Position numbers and translations under genes: made by a program. Under the pieces are notes generated by a model that was given only the letters and a program-made list of their open reading frames with translations, did not search any database and was not told the origin of the DNA. A DNA stretch of 64,000 nucleotides from Eucommia ulmoides (Eukaryota > Streptophyta > Magnoliopsida > Garryales > Eucommiaceae). The stretch covers positions 43,249,526-43,313,525 of the forward strand of contig CM028335.1 of NCBI GenBank assembly GCA_016647705.1, given 5' to 3'. Positions 47,064-59,639 of this stretch are shown here, piece after piece (position 1 is the stretch's first letter; every line of letters begins with the position of its first letter).

Positions 47064-48730
47064 CTTTTACCCGGTAAGGATTGAACCGTTACAAAATTCA
47101 CTCAAATTCAATTCTATCCAAGAAGAATTGCTACCTCAATCTCTTTATAAGAAGAGACTGAAAACCGGCTACTCTTTGATTAAATACCCCCAACAGTAAT
47201 CTGTCATACTATTCACCAATACAAATTGATAAGCAAATAATCTCACTCAGAGCTTCTACCACCCCCAGATAAATTAAAACTTGATTAATATCCCAAATCT
47301 AGTGATAGAAAAGTGTGAGATTGAAAATCTAATTTTAAACAAAAGATGGGTAGTAAATAATTTAGCATGTAATCAGATTAAAAAAATTGTTTATAAAATA
47401 TTTTCTTCAATAAAGAATCAAAAACAATTTCTAAAGATCAATTTCCAAAAATTAAACAAGCAATGCACAATAGAAAGTAATTGGAAAGATATTACCCGTA
47501 ATCCACCGAAAAAATAAATAGAATGTAGTTACTCCAAACCCGGTAGCAACAGTGATTAATAGCAAATGATTCTCAAGATCGTCTCTTATAATAGCTCTCA
47601 CAAAATCTTAGAATGATATCTCTTAGAACAGCTCAATATGATCTCTTAATCACTCTCACTTCTTCTTCATATAAAAAAACGCAGGTCTATATATATGGGA
47701 TATAAATCACCTCTCTAACGACTAGTTCCTATGTGTCATGACACTTAAATGCTCTCTTAGACCCCTTATATCATTATAACTTCATTTTGGTTCAATTCAC
47801 TTAATTATAGCTTTTAAATCTCTCAATTAAGCCCCCTAAATATTTCTCAATCTCAATTAAATAGAATAGAAACAATTTTATATACCAAATTGAGAAATAT
47901 TAAAACTTAATGAACCAAATCAATAGTATTTACATAATAGGTGAAGCATATCTAAAATACCATAAAATCCCAGAAATCTCTCACAAATCGCAACCAAAAA
48001 TGACTACTTTTAGATATGAATTCGGAATCCTCCAATATCCTGAAACTGCGTATCCAGTCGATCGACCAGTCGACCGTTCGATTCAGGATGTAGCCAAGCT
48101 AAAGCTGTTGCGTTCATCGGTTGACCTATCTGTCGACTTGGAGATTCAGAGAGTTCGATTTATCTTTACCGGTTGACCTACATGTCGACTTAGAGATATA
48201 GAGAGTTCATCTTCTCTTCACCGGTCAACTTACCTATCGACTTAGAGATATAGAGAGTTCTGCCTATTTTGTCCAATCGACCTATCAGTCGACTTATGCA
48301 TGCTGGATCTATTTTCTAAACTCGTTTTGAACTCATTCTTATTTATATTTTTGCCTCTTTAACCATTTTCTTTTCTAAATAAGCTCCACTAACTTCCTAA
48401 ATTTCATTTAAGTCAATTATAAATATTTCTTTTCAAACACACATAGGAGCAAATAATTTCATCTTATCAAAACACACATAAACAATAAAAACTTTTGTGT
48501 CATGTGTGTTCCTAATTGGGATATTAAGAGTTGAAATTCACATGAGTTATTTTCTCTAATTTTTTCAAACTCTTAATTCTTCATCATCTTTGTCATCATC
48601 ATTTAGCATCCATTCATAATTTGTCATCGCATCTTTATCACTGGAACTAATAAATTGAAACACTTAACAAACCATTAGTCCCACCAAAAACATCAACATT
48701 TAATTGTCCATCAAAATCTTAGGATCAACA
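46578..48730 (+). mobile_element. Family C unit C3, likely solo LTR
   Basis: Starts TGTTGGCCCAGTG, ends AGGATCAACA; flanks GAATT and AGATT agree in only three of five bases. Collinear with C1 and C2, including the GTCGAC array (48050-48310). It carries a TA microsatellite that the others lack at this place. Confidence 0.72.
47013..47061. repeat. (TA)n microsatellite inside C3
   Basis: About 24 uninterrupted AT dinucleotides. Confidence 0.95.
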
Positions 48731-49357
48731 AGATTGGATTATGCATGATTAGGGTAATTCAAAGTCTCTGCTTGTTCTAAACTTTTAAAGCTACGAACAT
48801 TTTGAACTATGACGTAATTATCCCAGTGTGTGGGAAGTACTTATACTCCTTCCAAATAGAAATCTTGTTTCATCGTTTCTCTATCAAGCTCAAACTAGGG
48901 AAAAAAATGTTTTGGTCTCGTACGCAATATTATTTCTGGGGTTGAGTTTATTTTGACGATCTGATGGGAAAACCTTAGATGGATTTCAATAGAGCAAATT
49001 TTGAGTCTTAGTAGTCAGTTAATGTTCTTTATGAGCTAGTACGATCATTCCATAACTATGCGAACCTTAGAAGATTGTTATTTCATATGCTTCTTAAACC
49101 ATTCTATATTTAAGATTGAGAAAGAGTATTTTGATCATGCCATTATGTCTTACTTTTACAAATCGTATGACCTATAATGATATCTCTTAACCCAATAAGT
49201 TATGGCATAGACAATGTAGGACTTCAAAATTTCTTCTTATGATATGTTCATGATTTAGACAAGATCCTGACTTTGAACAAGATCATAGAAGAAAAATAGG
49301 AATTCCTAGGTTGGCTATTTCTAGGCTAGAGATTCATAGTGTATAGTTTTCAGTCTA
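48731..49357 (-). other. Element D internal sequence, middle segment
   Basis: No supported gene. The last five bases (GTCTA, 49353-49357) are the A7 target site. Confidence 0.4.
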
Positions 49358-51137
49358 TGGTGGCCTCTAATTAAGCGCTACCACTTTCACCGCAAGCGTA
49401 CGAATCAAATTTTAGTATAATGGACCTTTCGGTCGGGTATCGTATCTGCAGGGATTGGTTGAAATTACTATCGAGTACCGCGATTGTCATAACCTGACTT
49501 TATCTAGGTGACCAAAAATGTAATTTAAAATAAGTACTAATACTAACATACTAATTTAACTATACTAATTACTAATATGAGATAGTTATGGGATGGATTA
49601 TTTAAAGATTAACTTTATTTACTTAAATGCGTTTGATTTTGTTTAGTTTAGAATAATGGTGTTCGACGTATTTGACAATCTTGGTATCTAAAACTCCTCA
49701 TCCACCTATCTCGAGTGTAATACGGGGGATGTAACGCAACTTCGTGTCAACGAAGAAGTCCCCCTCAACGTCTTAACGACCCTAGGTTGCATGAGTCTCG
49801 CCCTAACCTCATCGATTGCACACAAAATCTCAGTTCATAAACTCCCTCACCACCTCTCCCAAGTGTAAGACGAGGGATATAACGTGACTTCGTGTCAATG
49901 AAAAAGTCCCCCTCAATGTCTTAATGACTCTAGGTCACTTGAGTCTCACCCCAACGTCAATGATTTCATACGTTGTGTTTACCCTATCGACAATCTCAGT
50001 TCTAAAACTCTCTCGTCACCTCTCCTGAGTGTAAGACAAGGGAATACGCGACTTCGAATCAATGAATAAGTCCCCCTCAACGTCTTAACGACCCTAGGTC
50101 GTGTGAGTCTTGCCCCAACGTCATAGATTATCCACAATCCTAACCTTGACCGGGTTATTGGATCGTGGCATTTGTGTATTCTAGTCCGAATTCGAGATTT
50201 GTCAAACCCTGTATTCTCATAACATCATTCTAAGCATAATAATAAACAAACAATATGGCAAACACAATCAACACAACGAAGAACAACTGCTAACCAAACA
50301 CAAACTCAACAAAACAACATTTTCATAAATATATTAATTCCTAGACAAAAACTTGTTTAGCTCATGGCCATAGCCGATTATACAATCAAAACTAAGCTAA
50401 ACATGCTCAAACAACAATCCTAAGTTAAGAAATAAAAGAAGGAACAAGAGAAACTTAGCCTAGTATAAAGATTTATCGCTAAAAACATTCCAAGATCGCT
50501 CCTCCTTCATTGCAACGTGATCTTATCCTTAGAATTTGAATGAGCACTCCCAAAACCTCTCAATCTATCCTCTTAAAGTCTATGGAGCTCTCTTGGCCAA
50601 ATGGAGAGGAGAGGAGAAGAAAAAAATAGAGATCAAAATATCCTAAAATATCTAAAATAATATCTAAACTGGCACAAAGGTGATGGCCGCGGTGGTAGGA
50701 ATGCAGAGAAAATGTTTCCCATCCTGTATTTTTACCGTCGCAGCAATGGTGTCACCGCCGCGACGGTGATACCTTTTGGTATTTTGGTTGTAACTTCTTT
50801 GTCCGAACTCTGATTGTGGTAATCCAAAAACCTGTGGAAATCTTAGAAAAAGATATATAACTTCCATGTTTTGAGTTGTTCCAAAATCGGATTGCATCGT
50901 AGTCAACAATAGCCTTGAAGTTACAGCATCTGTACCGGCTTTGCACATTTCCACCATTTTTCCACCGTTCTTGATCCGATTTGATCATTTTTTATCCGTT
51001 TACATACCTGTTCACCTCAAATACCTAATTTAGACAAAAACACATAAAAACATATTAAAATCTATTAAAACATAATAAACATACTCAAAAACTAACAATT
51101 TTTGGTTTTGAAATAGATAGGTAATTTACACCTATCA
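49358..51137 (-). repeat. 3' LTR of A7
   Basis: 1780 bp, + strand start TGGTGGCCTCTAATTAAGCG, end ACACCTATCA. Three sub-repeat copies (about 49670-50165). U3 palindromes at 50683-50770. Confidence 0.9.
49670..50165 (-). repeat. Three-copy sub-repeat in the A7 3' LTR
   Basis: Three tandem units, each with CACCTCTCC(C/T)(A/G)AGTGTAAG or its equivalent, GTGACTTCGTGTCAA, AAGTCCCCCTCAA and CTTAA(C/T)GAC(C/T)CTAGGTC. The first two are shortened to about 150-160 bp. Confidence 0.82.
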
Positions 51138-52740
51138 AATACCCCCAAACTCGGAATTTTGCTAGTCCTAGAGCAAAACACCCATGCATAAAAAGAAAAT
51201 ATAACAACTAAAAACTAAAAATGAAAAACACAAAAAACAAATATGTGCAAGTTTTAAGAATCATCTACCGGTCAAATGAAATATCCTTCATCGGCCCCCA
51301 ATCCTGTCGAGTTCAGGCATAAAAACACACCATCTAATGTTCTATAATTTCAACATTTATAATAGTAAATGTCATTATAGATCCTGCTAAAGTGTGTGTG
51401 TGTGTGTGTATTTAAAACTCAAATATATAACTGTCCGTTAATCGGATTGGATTATCCACCATATAAGCGCATGACAAAAAAAAAAAAACCCAAAGGTATA
51501 GGGAATCCTTAGGCTTGACCCGAGATCTATTCTCCACTAATGTAGGTTTGGAAGTTCAAAAAGATCATTAGGGCTTGGTTCGGTTTTGGACAAATGGCCA
51601 AGGGTAAATTTGAAAGAAAAAACGGGTTAACATCGTTAACTTGATGTTACCCAAGGCATATCGCTTGACACTCTCACACTCGAAACCCCATAGATAATTT
51701 TGAAACAACCCTGAACATATATTAAGAATGACGTACTCACTTGTAAAAAAATGGAAATAAAACCGTATTTAGATTTGATTTTTTTTTTTTCTTTTTTTCT
51801 ATTTTTTTTCTTTTCTTTTCTTTTCTTTTCAACGAACACACCCTCAAACTTATTCGATTGTTACAATTTAAGGGGTGTGTGAACAAACAAAAATGACAAG
51901 TGAGTACTCAAATACCGAACCAATCAAAAGTTCGTCCTATACCCAACCGCTCACATCAAGTAGCATTTGCAAACTACTAGCTTGATTCTCTCAAATTGTG
52001 CCTTCAGTTTAGCGATGTAGGTTTGGAAAGAAGTTTTATTGGTCACGTGGTATTAGTTAAGTGTTCAGAATTGAAACGGTTTGAAGGTTTCGATAGGGTA
52101 ACGAGGGATAATGATTTAACAAGGTTAGCTTAAAAAGGCTCAAGCGAGAAAATGAATGCCTAAATAATATCTTCCGAACTACCTCGCCTAGGATTTTGTC
52201 TCGAATTTTCCCTAAATCAAGTTCTAGAAACCCTAATGTCATGAATTTAGGTGACAAATAATTGTTTTCAAATCAATTAGACATATTTATATTGAGTTTA
52301 CATGCTCGTGCAAATGGGATCTATAATAACTATTACTAAAACATAACGTTGAGCACACAGAACATACATGCATGAGTTTTATGCTCGACCTCAATAAACA
52401 ATCAGGGGACAGACTCATCATTGGGTAATGGCCCAAATGACGTCAAAACGTGGCATATAACACAACAACTATCCTAAACAGACATGCACACGTAGAAAAA
52501 ATAAAACATACTAACTAAAACATATACTAAAAACATACTATACATCACATCCGACTTAAACAGGAAATGCCCATAATAACCTAGTCAGCGATCTCAATGA
52601 CATGATAAAGCATTATAATGAAGACTAGGGTTTAGAACACGTACCTGGGAGTTGAGAGACTCTCGCATCCGAATCAAATCGATTGTGACGGATTTAACTT
52701 ATTTTTCCTTGGGCTGCCTCCCAAGAAGCACTTGGTTTAT
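51138..52740 (-). other. Non-coding 3' internal region of A7
   Basis: Starts with the polypurine tract (complement of AATACCCCCAAACTC). Collinear with 11641-13060 of A3. A TTTTC-rich tract at 51778-51830 adjoins a second polypurine-like motif. A TG microsatellite lies near 51393-51410. No supported frame. Confidence 0.6.
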
Positions 52741-52745
52741 GGTTG

Positions 52746-53663
52746 TCAGCCCAACACGCCGAAGTTCTCATTAAAGAGTGGCTTCTGCCCGTAGTAAGTG
52801 TCAAGATTATCAACGCCCTTAAGCTTGGCGAGATTTGGCATTCGGCTCGAGCTGTCAACCGCATGCCTCACCGGCTCATGTACTTGGTAGGCATGAAAGA
52901 ACGTTGCTAGCGGCGGAGAAGAACAGGTTAACCATATCGGATCCTCATAAATATGATCATCTTGGATTGATGGCAGCATCACTAATTGGATCTCCAATGG
53001 TGACAAATCACAATCGTCGATCCAGGTTTGAGTTCCCAGCTCATTCGAATATGCAAAGTTGAACTCTCCCAAGCTCCTTCTGCTCGTTTTTGGCTCCTCA
53101 CGATGGCTTTCACTGACTACTGCTTGTGAATCTCCAAGTGCCACCATGTCTAACTCAGCCTCAATCAAGCAGATTAGCTAACCGATTTACGTTTGAAGAG
53201 ACGTTATGGTCGTATCAATTTCAGTGCAAATTGTCTAAATGTTGTCAAGATTATCCTCGTACTCATTTAGTCGGTCATTTGTGTCCCTCCAAAATGTCTA
53301 AGTTTCCCCAATAAAATCAGCGAGTATTTCCTCCAAGCCTAGGGAAAACTCAACGTATTGGTCCGGGGTGTCAATCCCTGGTGCCGTAGAATTGCAACTC
53401 TAATAATCAAAAACGGCCATGTCTTCCAACATCCAATGGCCTTCATCCACGGTTAGTTGGTCGAAAGAGGTAGTACCGTTTCTTCTTTCAACCCACATTC
53501 TGGTTGCAGCTTGTAACCCGTTAAGGAAGTTCAGTAATTGACACTCCCTCGGGAATCCGTGATTTGGAAATCGGAGTAGCAAATCCTTGTAACGATCCTA
53601 AGCACAGTATTATGGCTCGAAATCCCATTGAAAGAAATACAAGAGCACCTGTCGATCTAGCAT
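52746..53663 (-). pseudogene. Gag-like protein of family A, A7 copy (several in-frame stops)
   Basis: From the ATG at 53663 (MLDRQVLLYFFQWDFEP) one frame runs 306 codons to 52746 with several stops and no frameshift. It is the same protein as in A3: LLRFPNHGFPRECQLLNFL, RMWVERRNGTTSF, LTVDEGHWMLEDMAVFDY, then an acidic region (YSNELGTQTWIDD, SPLEIQLVMLPSI), EDPIWLTC and the end YYGQKPLFNENFGVLG. At least one stop is a G-to-A change of a tryptophan codon (compare FYYAW in A3). Frame retention between independently inserted copies argues for a protein that was functional in the source element. Confidence 0.75.
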
Positions 53664-53674
53664 CTTCAAGCACC

Positions 53675-53760
53675 CTATAGAAAAATAAAAACAAAAACTG
53701 CCAAACGAAAAAGTTATAAACAAAATAAATGCCTAAAGTAAAATTTGGTCATTTACTCAC
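53675..53760 (-). other. Likely intron in the A7 leader
   Basis: 86 nt. - strand donor GTGAGTAAATG at 53760, acceptor TTTTTCTATAG at 53675, T-rich before the acceptor. Equivalent in place and length to the 83-nt intron-like segment of A3. Confidence 0.5.
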
Positions 53761-53786
53761 AATATCAATAATAACCAAAAAGCCAA

Positions 53787-53804
53787 TCCCCAGCAACAGC
53801 ACCA
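53787..53804 (-). promoter_or_regulatory. Primer binding site of A7, mutated tRNA-Asp type
   Basis: On the - strand TGGTGCTGTTGCTGGGGA, six bases before the LTR; the changes from TGGCGCCGTTGCCGGGGA are all C-to-T. Confidence 0.8.
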
Positions 53805-53810
53805 AAAACT

Positions 53811-55607
53811 TGGTGGCCGCTAATTAAGCGCTGCCACTTTCATCGCAAGCGTACGGATCAAATTTTAGTATAATGGACCTTTCGGTCGGGCATCGTATCC
53901 ACAGGGATTGGTTGAAATTACTATCGAGTACCGCGATTATCATAACCTGACTTTATTTAGGCGACCAAAAATGTAATTTAAAATAAATACTAATACTAAC
54001 ATACTAATTTAACTATACTAATTACTAATATGAGATAGTTATGGGATGGATTATTTAGGGATTAACTTTATTTACTTAAACGTGTTTGATTTCGTTTAGT
54101 CTATAATAATGGTGTTTGACATATTTGACAATCTCGGTATCTAAAACTCCTCCGCCACCTCTCCCGAGTGTAATACGGGGGATATAATGCAACTTCGTGT
54201 CAACGAAGAAGTCCCCCTCAACGTCTTAACGACCCTAGGCTGCGTAAGTCTCGCCCCAACCTCATCAATTGCACACAAAACCTCAGTTCGTAAACTCCCT
54301 CGCCACCTCTCCCGAGTATAAGACGAGGGATATAACGTGACTTCGTGTCAACGAAGAAGTCCCCCTCAACGTCTTAACGACTCTAAGTCATGAGAGTCTC
54401 GCCCCAACGTCATTGATTTCATGCGTTGTGCTTACCCTATCGACAATCTCAGTTCTAAAACTCCCTCAGCACCTCTCTCGAGTGTAAGACGAGAGAATAC
54501 ACGACTTCGAATCAACGAAGAAGTCCCCCTCAACGTCTTAACTACCCTAGGTCATATGAGTCTTTCCCCAACATCATAGATTGTCCACAATTCTAACCCC
54601 GACCGGGTTATTGGATCGTGGCGTTTGTGTATTCTAGTCCGAATCCGAGATTTGTCAAACCCCGTATTCTCATAACATCATTCTAAGCATAATAAACAAA
54701 CAATACAGCAAACACAATCAACACAACGAAGAACAACCTCTAACCAAACACAAACTCAACAAAACAACATTTTCATAAATATATTAATCCCTAGACAAAA
54801 ACCCATTTAGCTCATGGCCATAGCCGATTATAAAATGAAAACTAAGCTAAGCATGCTCAAACAACAATCCTAAGTTAAGAAATAAAAGAAGAAACAAGAG
54901 AAACTTAGCCTAGTCCGAAGATTTATCGCTAAAAATGTTCCAAGATCGATCCTCCTTTATTGTAATATGATCTTCTCCTTAGGGTTTGAATGAGCACTCC
55001 CAAAACCTCTCAATCTATCCTCCTAAAGTCTATGGTGCTCTCTTGGCCGAATGGAGAGGAGAGGAAGAGAAAAAAAATAGGGATCAAAATATCTTAAAAT
55101 ATCTAAAATAATATCTAAACTGGCGCAGAGGTGATGGCCGTGGTGATGGGATCATGACCGCGGCGGTAGGAATACAAAGAAAATGCTGCCCATCCTATAT
55201 TTTTACCGCCGCGGCGGTGGTGTCATTGCCGCAGCGGTGACACCTTTTGGTATTTTGGTTGTAACTTCTTCGTACGAACTCCGATTGTGGTAATTCAAAA
55301 ACCTGTAGAAAGATACAAAAAATATATATAACTTCCATGTTTTGAGTTGTTCCAAAATAGTATTGAATCATAGTCAAAAATAGATTTGAAGTTACATCAC
55401 CTGTACCGGCTTTGCACATTTCCACCCTTTTTCCACCGTTCTTGATCCAATTTGATCGTTTTTTATCCGTTTACATACCTTTTCACCTAAAACACCTAAT
55501 TTAGACAACAACACATAAAAACATATTAAAATCTATTAAAACATAATAAACATACTAAAAAACTAACAAATTCGGTTTGAAAATAGATAGGTAATTTACA
55601 CCTATCA
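53811..55607 (-). repeat. 5' LTR of A7
   Basis: 1797 bp. Three sub-repeat copies (about 54125-54610). CCGCGG-core palindromes at 55133-55245, including ACCGCCGCGGCGGTGG at about 55205. The right end GATAGGTAATTTACACCTATC is a terminal inverted repeat of 7-base arms. Confidence 0.92.
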
Positions 55608-56297
55608 GTCTATAAAATAGGAAGCAGGATAAAGCAACTGATATATAAGTGTGTCCCTATGTAGTGTCCTAAAAGTCAGGGTTTTGGTAGCAGTCTATCC
55701 TAGGCTCACTATATGGGCATGGCTTTTCTTATAGTGTATCCTAAAAAGGTTTGGCTCCGAGATCTTGAAACCTCAGGTGTCCCAAGGAAAAATCCATCGT
55801 TGGTTGGTGATCTGAGCGAGGCAAGTTTCGAAGATGGATCCCAATGGATGAACCTCAAGACCTAACTCCTACTGACTCATCTTTTTAATCCTACAGGGTT
55901 TTGAAGCTAAAATCGACGGGTGAACCACTCAATTTCAGCTCTTACTATTAGGTTGTGATGATGTATATGAATGTATTTCGGTACTCGTGCCTTGGAGAGA
56001 ATCACAACAGGATATATGTACATAAAGCGATAAATAAATAAAATGACAAAATAAAATGCGAAAATTAAAATGCAGAAATTTAAAGTCGGAAGTAAACAAA
56101 AGTAACATGCAGTAATTCAAGAGTAGGAAATAAATATTTTTATGTACTTTGCATGAAAATAGAAAGAATGACAAATATTATTTTTTTCCTATTAAGGGAA
56201 AAACGCATTATTTTAGCTAACAAAAATGAAAACAAATTTCTTGGACTTGGATATAATTTAAAATGTTTAGACACCACTCGGCTTGACCCTCATTAAG
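55608..56297 (-). other. Element D leader
   Basis: Lies between the A7 insertion and the D primer binding site; continues 48731-49357 once A7 is removed. No supported frame. AATCGACGGGTGAACCACTC near 55911 is reminiscent of Tat/Ogre leaders (impression only). Confidence 0.5.
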
Positions 56298-56315
56298 TCC
56301 CCAGTAGAGTCTCCA
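56298..56315 (-). promoter_or_regulatory. Primer binding site of D, tRNA-Arg type
   Basis: On the - strand TGGAGACTCTACTGGGGA against TGGCGACTCCGCTGGGGA, three changes. Two bases separate it from the LTR end (GGGTGTGTCT, final A lost). Confidence 0.75.
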
Positions 56316-57049
56316 ACAGACACACCCTGGATTTTGCAAAAAAATAACACCTAATGCCGGTGTTATTCGAAATCCCATTCAATTTGAAAACGAACTTACC
56401 CTTTTCTTTGAAATGCTTTTGGATAACTTTTATTTTTGAAAATCTTTTAAAATAAGTTTAGGCGTTTTTTTCCAAGTGTCAATTTTGAAAAAAAATTTAA
56501 TTGGGCCAAAATTTATGACATTTTGAAGTCATCACCTAGTATGGTTTTAAAAAGGTGTGCTAGGTCACCGATTTTAAAGAAAACAAAAATAAAAGAAAAG
56601 AAAAATAAAGAAAAAAAATAACTTTTGAAATGACCTAAAATTTGACTCAAAATAAAAGGTCTTAACTAGAGTATTATTTTAAGTTTAGGGTTCGATTATA
56701 TTCGAGGAAGGTTTTAGGCAGCCCAAGATAACCATTCGAAAATGGTACATAGTGTCTAAGTATTTTAAATTAAATTAAGTCCAAATATTGTTTAGTTTGG
56801 TTGGTTAACATAATTTTTTCCCTTATCCATTTTTTATGTCATGCAAATGAAGTAAAACTAATGAACGCATAAGTAATAAGTATTAAAAAATATAGTGAAT
56901 AAGATAAGTAAAAACAAAAGTTCCCCTTATAAATCACTTATCGATTATGAATGAATCGACATGGTTGGTCCCCGGTGGGGGTTTTGATTTCAACTCAAGT
57001 TAAGATGGCAAAAACTTATGTATGAAAAAGTAATAAAACTTTGAAATAA

Positions 57050-57660
57050 AAAGACTTTTCCATTAAGACAAGATTTTTATCAAAAAGATGTTTATTTCGT
57101 TAAGAAAACAATTAAAGACTAAAAAAAAAAATTGTCGGCTTTCTTTAATGAAGAAAATAATTTTTAAAAGAGATTTATTAGAAAAAAATATTTTCAAAAC
57201 ATTTTTTTTAAATTTTTCTTATGAAAAAAGAGTATGACTTCTTATGAAGAAGAAACTTTTGTTTAAAAAAAAAAAACTTATTTTAAACTTTCTTGTATAA
57301 AAAATCTTTTTCAATAAGTGAAAAAGGAGTTTGTTTTATTATGAAGAAAACACACTTAGTTTAAGTGAAAACTTATTTTTGTAAAGTTGTAAAAAAAAAA
57401 TTAAATTACATGCTTAGTTTTTCTAGAAAAAAATTCTTTTAGAAAAGCTTTGGTTTTCTTATTGAGAAAAATATTTTTGGAAAAACATATTTAAGGAAAA
57501 TATTTTTAAAGTGAAGAAAACATTTTTTATATTTTTGAACAAAAACCTTTTTGTTTTTATTTGTATGGGAGGAAAACATTTTTAGAAAAAATACATTTTT
57601 TGAGTTGAGATTAAAGAAATAGAAACGTTTTTAGAAAAAAAAAAAAAAAAAAAAAATTGG
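57050..57660. repeat. AT-rich low-complexity block
   Basis: Dense A and T runs with a loose GAAGAAAA...TTTTTAGAAAA motif repeated in variable spacing, ending in a run of about 23 A at 57637-57657. No gene. Confidence 0.75.
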
Positions 57661-57739
57661 TTTTCTTAGATGAAGAAAAACACTCCAATGATAATTTTAT
57701 CGAAAGCAGGTATAAATTTGTTCAAAAAGCTTTGATCAT

Positions 57740-59504
57740 TCATTGGGTCCGACTGACACTAGAAATAGTTCTTCTATTTTGTTGTCTTCTAGCATTATGT
57801 TCTGCATGAATGGGATCATTTTCAGAGAAATCATTTCTAATTATTTCTTCAAGACATCTTCTAATAGCATAAAGACACTCGATTTTTCTTCCATCACTTT
57901 GTCTCTGTCTATTATAAAACCAAGTTTCAATAAAAGTCATATGAGGATTTGGTTGTGGATATTCATTTATGATTCTAGAATAAGTAGTTTCTAGAACACA
58001 AAATTCGTTGAGAAATTTATAAACATTTTGTAGTGAACCAAGTTTAATATCATCAAATGCAAGCAGAAATCTTCTTATGAAATTTTGTTCATTCATAAGG
58101 TCATGATTATGATAGTGATTAGAGTACTCATTCGCTATACTATCAATAAAATGCAAAGTTTCGTGATAAGTATACCTTTCTTTACCGAGATTTACCTTAT
58201 ACCTTCTAAGGGTCCACCACATCTTCTCTTTAAACCAAAGGTTATACCCTCCCCGGGACGCTTCGATCCTCTAGTGTCAACCTCTAGCGCCCAAAAAGGC
58301 CAAAAAACACAATCGGCCATACGGGCAAACAAGGCTCCAGACACAAGACCAAACTTCTACCTCTCTAGGTTCTCATAGAAGATATAGCATAATACTCATA
58401 AGGGTGATATGGGTAAACACGCCAAAGAAATGTAATACCTGACACTTTGTTTAGCTGCACCATAGAATTCCTTACATTTTGTTGTAAGGATCAATAATCT
58501 TTCAGTACTCATGGGATAGACGTATCATTCATCCCAGGCAAGGAATTTTTAAGCTTATTTTCTAGGACAAAGAATCCCAGACTTCTTCTGAAAAAGAACA
58601 AATTCTTCAATTTGCTTAGCAGTCTCAAGAGTAGGATGTTCCTTATAAATTTGATCTAGTTTAAATATAGGAATAAATTGAGGACGATTTCTTGAAAGAG
58701 TAATAATGTGATAAGCGTCATGTACTTTCTTAGGAGCAGCAGTAAAACATTTAACAATAATTGTTTCAACACTTATTTGTTCCCTAAAACTTTTGATTGC
58801 ATCTTGTACCATTTATGGGAGTCATTTTTCAGCACTAGTATTAGGATCGGTAATTAAAGTATCCAGAAATCCAAAATCCAAAATCTTTTTGATTGATTAG
58901 CAGGAGTTTCAGGTATACAAGCCATCCTTGGGTATCTTCCTTCATGGAATGGGAAAATATTGACATCTTTATCAAGAACACGAATTTCATAGGCAAACTT
59001 AAGATGCTTTAGATACTCAGCAAGAAATTTGAACATTGATTTGCGAATATTAGATGAAGAATAAGCGATTTCAGAGAACGTTTTCTCTGGTGTAACGGGT
59101 TTTGAAGTAGTTTTGATGAAAGGAACGAGCTTTGGAATTGCAGAGGAGGAAGGAGTCGTAAGGATCTCCTTGGCCTTCATCATTTGATCAACGAATTGAT
59201 TTGGGGAACGAATGAGCGTAGCATTCTGCAAATCAGTGACAATCTGACTTTTCGGAGCATTTGAACACTTAGTTTTCAAGGCATTAGAAGCCTCAGCATT
59301 AATCGAAATAGCGTTCTTTTTATCAGCACTGGAAGCTTCAGCTTCCTTTTCCTTACGTTCTTGTTCTTTAGCATTGCTGATTTCATATTTGTAAATCAGC
59401 TCTTCCACTAAGCTTAAGAAATAGTGTCCCAGGGAACAATATTTCTTAATCATTTCAATAGCACTTCGAGGAATTTGAACAGAATCCTCTTTATCAGCTT
59501 CCAT
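57740..59504 (-). pseudogene. Endogenous pararetrovirus second ORF (florendovirus-like), broken
   Basis: Downstream, in - strand sense, of the RT/RNase H remnant. The frame opens with MEADKEDSVQIPR at 59504 and runs in pieces (59504-58854, 58812-58555 and, after several breaks, 58222-57740) to the end VSRTQ. The first piece has a K/E/A-rich segment (KEQERKEKEAEASSADK), then FLAEYLKHLKFAYEIRVLDK. The last has IRRFLLAFDDIKLGSLQNV and a basic tail (HNARRQQNRRT). I know no enzymatic domain here. Position right after RNase H, as a separate ORF of roughly 590 codons, resembles the unassigned second ORF of endogenous florendoviruses. That family call is from memory of genome layout and needs a search. 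Frameshifts and stops mean no product. Confidence 0.6.
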
Positions 59505-59639
59505 GGCCTTCTCTGGATAAAAAATCAGCCAATATATTATGTTTTCTAGATCGATGAATAATATCAAAATTATAATGCTGGAAAAATGTTTGTCAACCAT
59601 TATTTTATTATATTTAGGACTTGAAGGTAACTTATTAAA

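Larger units (their letters stand above)
49358..55607 (-). mobile_element. Family A element A7, complete, Gag-only
   Basis: A 6250-bp element on the - strand: 5' LTR 53811-55607, PBS 53787-53804, intron-like 53675-53760, Gag-like frame 52746-53663, 3' LTR 49358-51137. Exact target duplication GTCTA at 49353-49357 and 55608-55612. The two LTRs look very similar, each with three sub-repeat copies, so this is probably among the younger insertions. No pol motifs. Confidence 0.93.

Noticed and set aside
58085..58378. Open stretch on the + strand (and 57743-57994).
   Set aside because: Shadow of the viral second ORF on the opposite strand.
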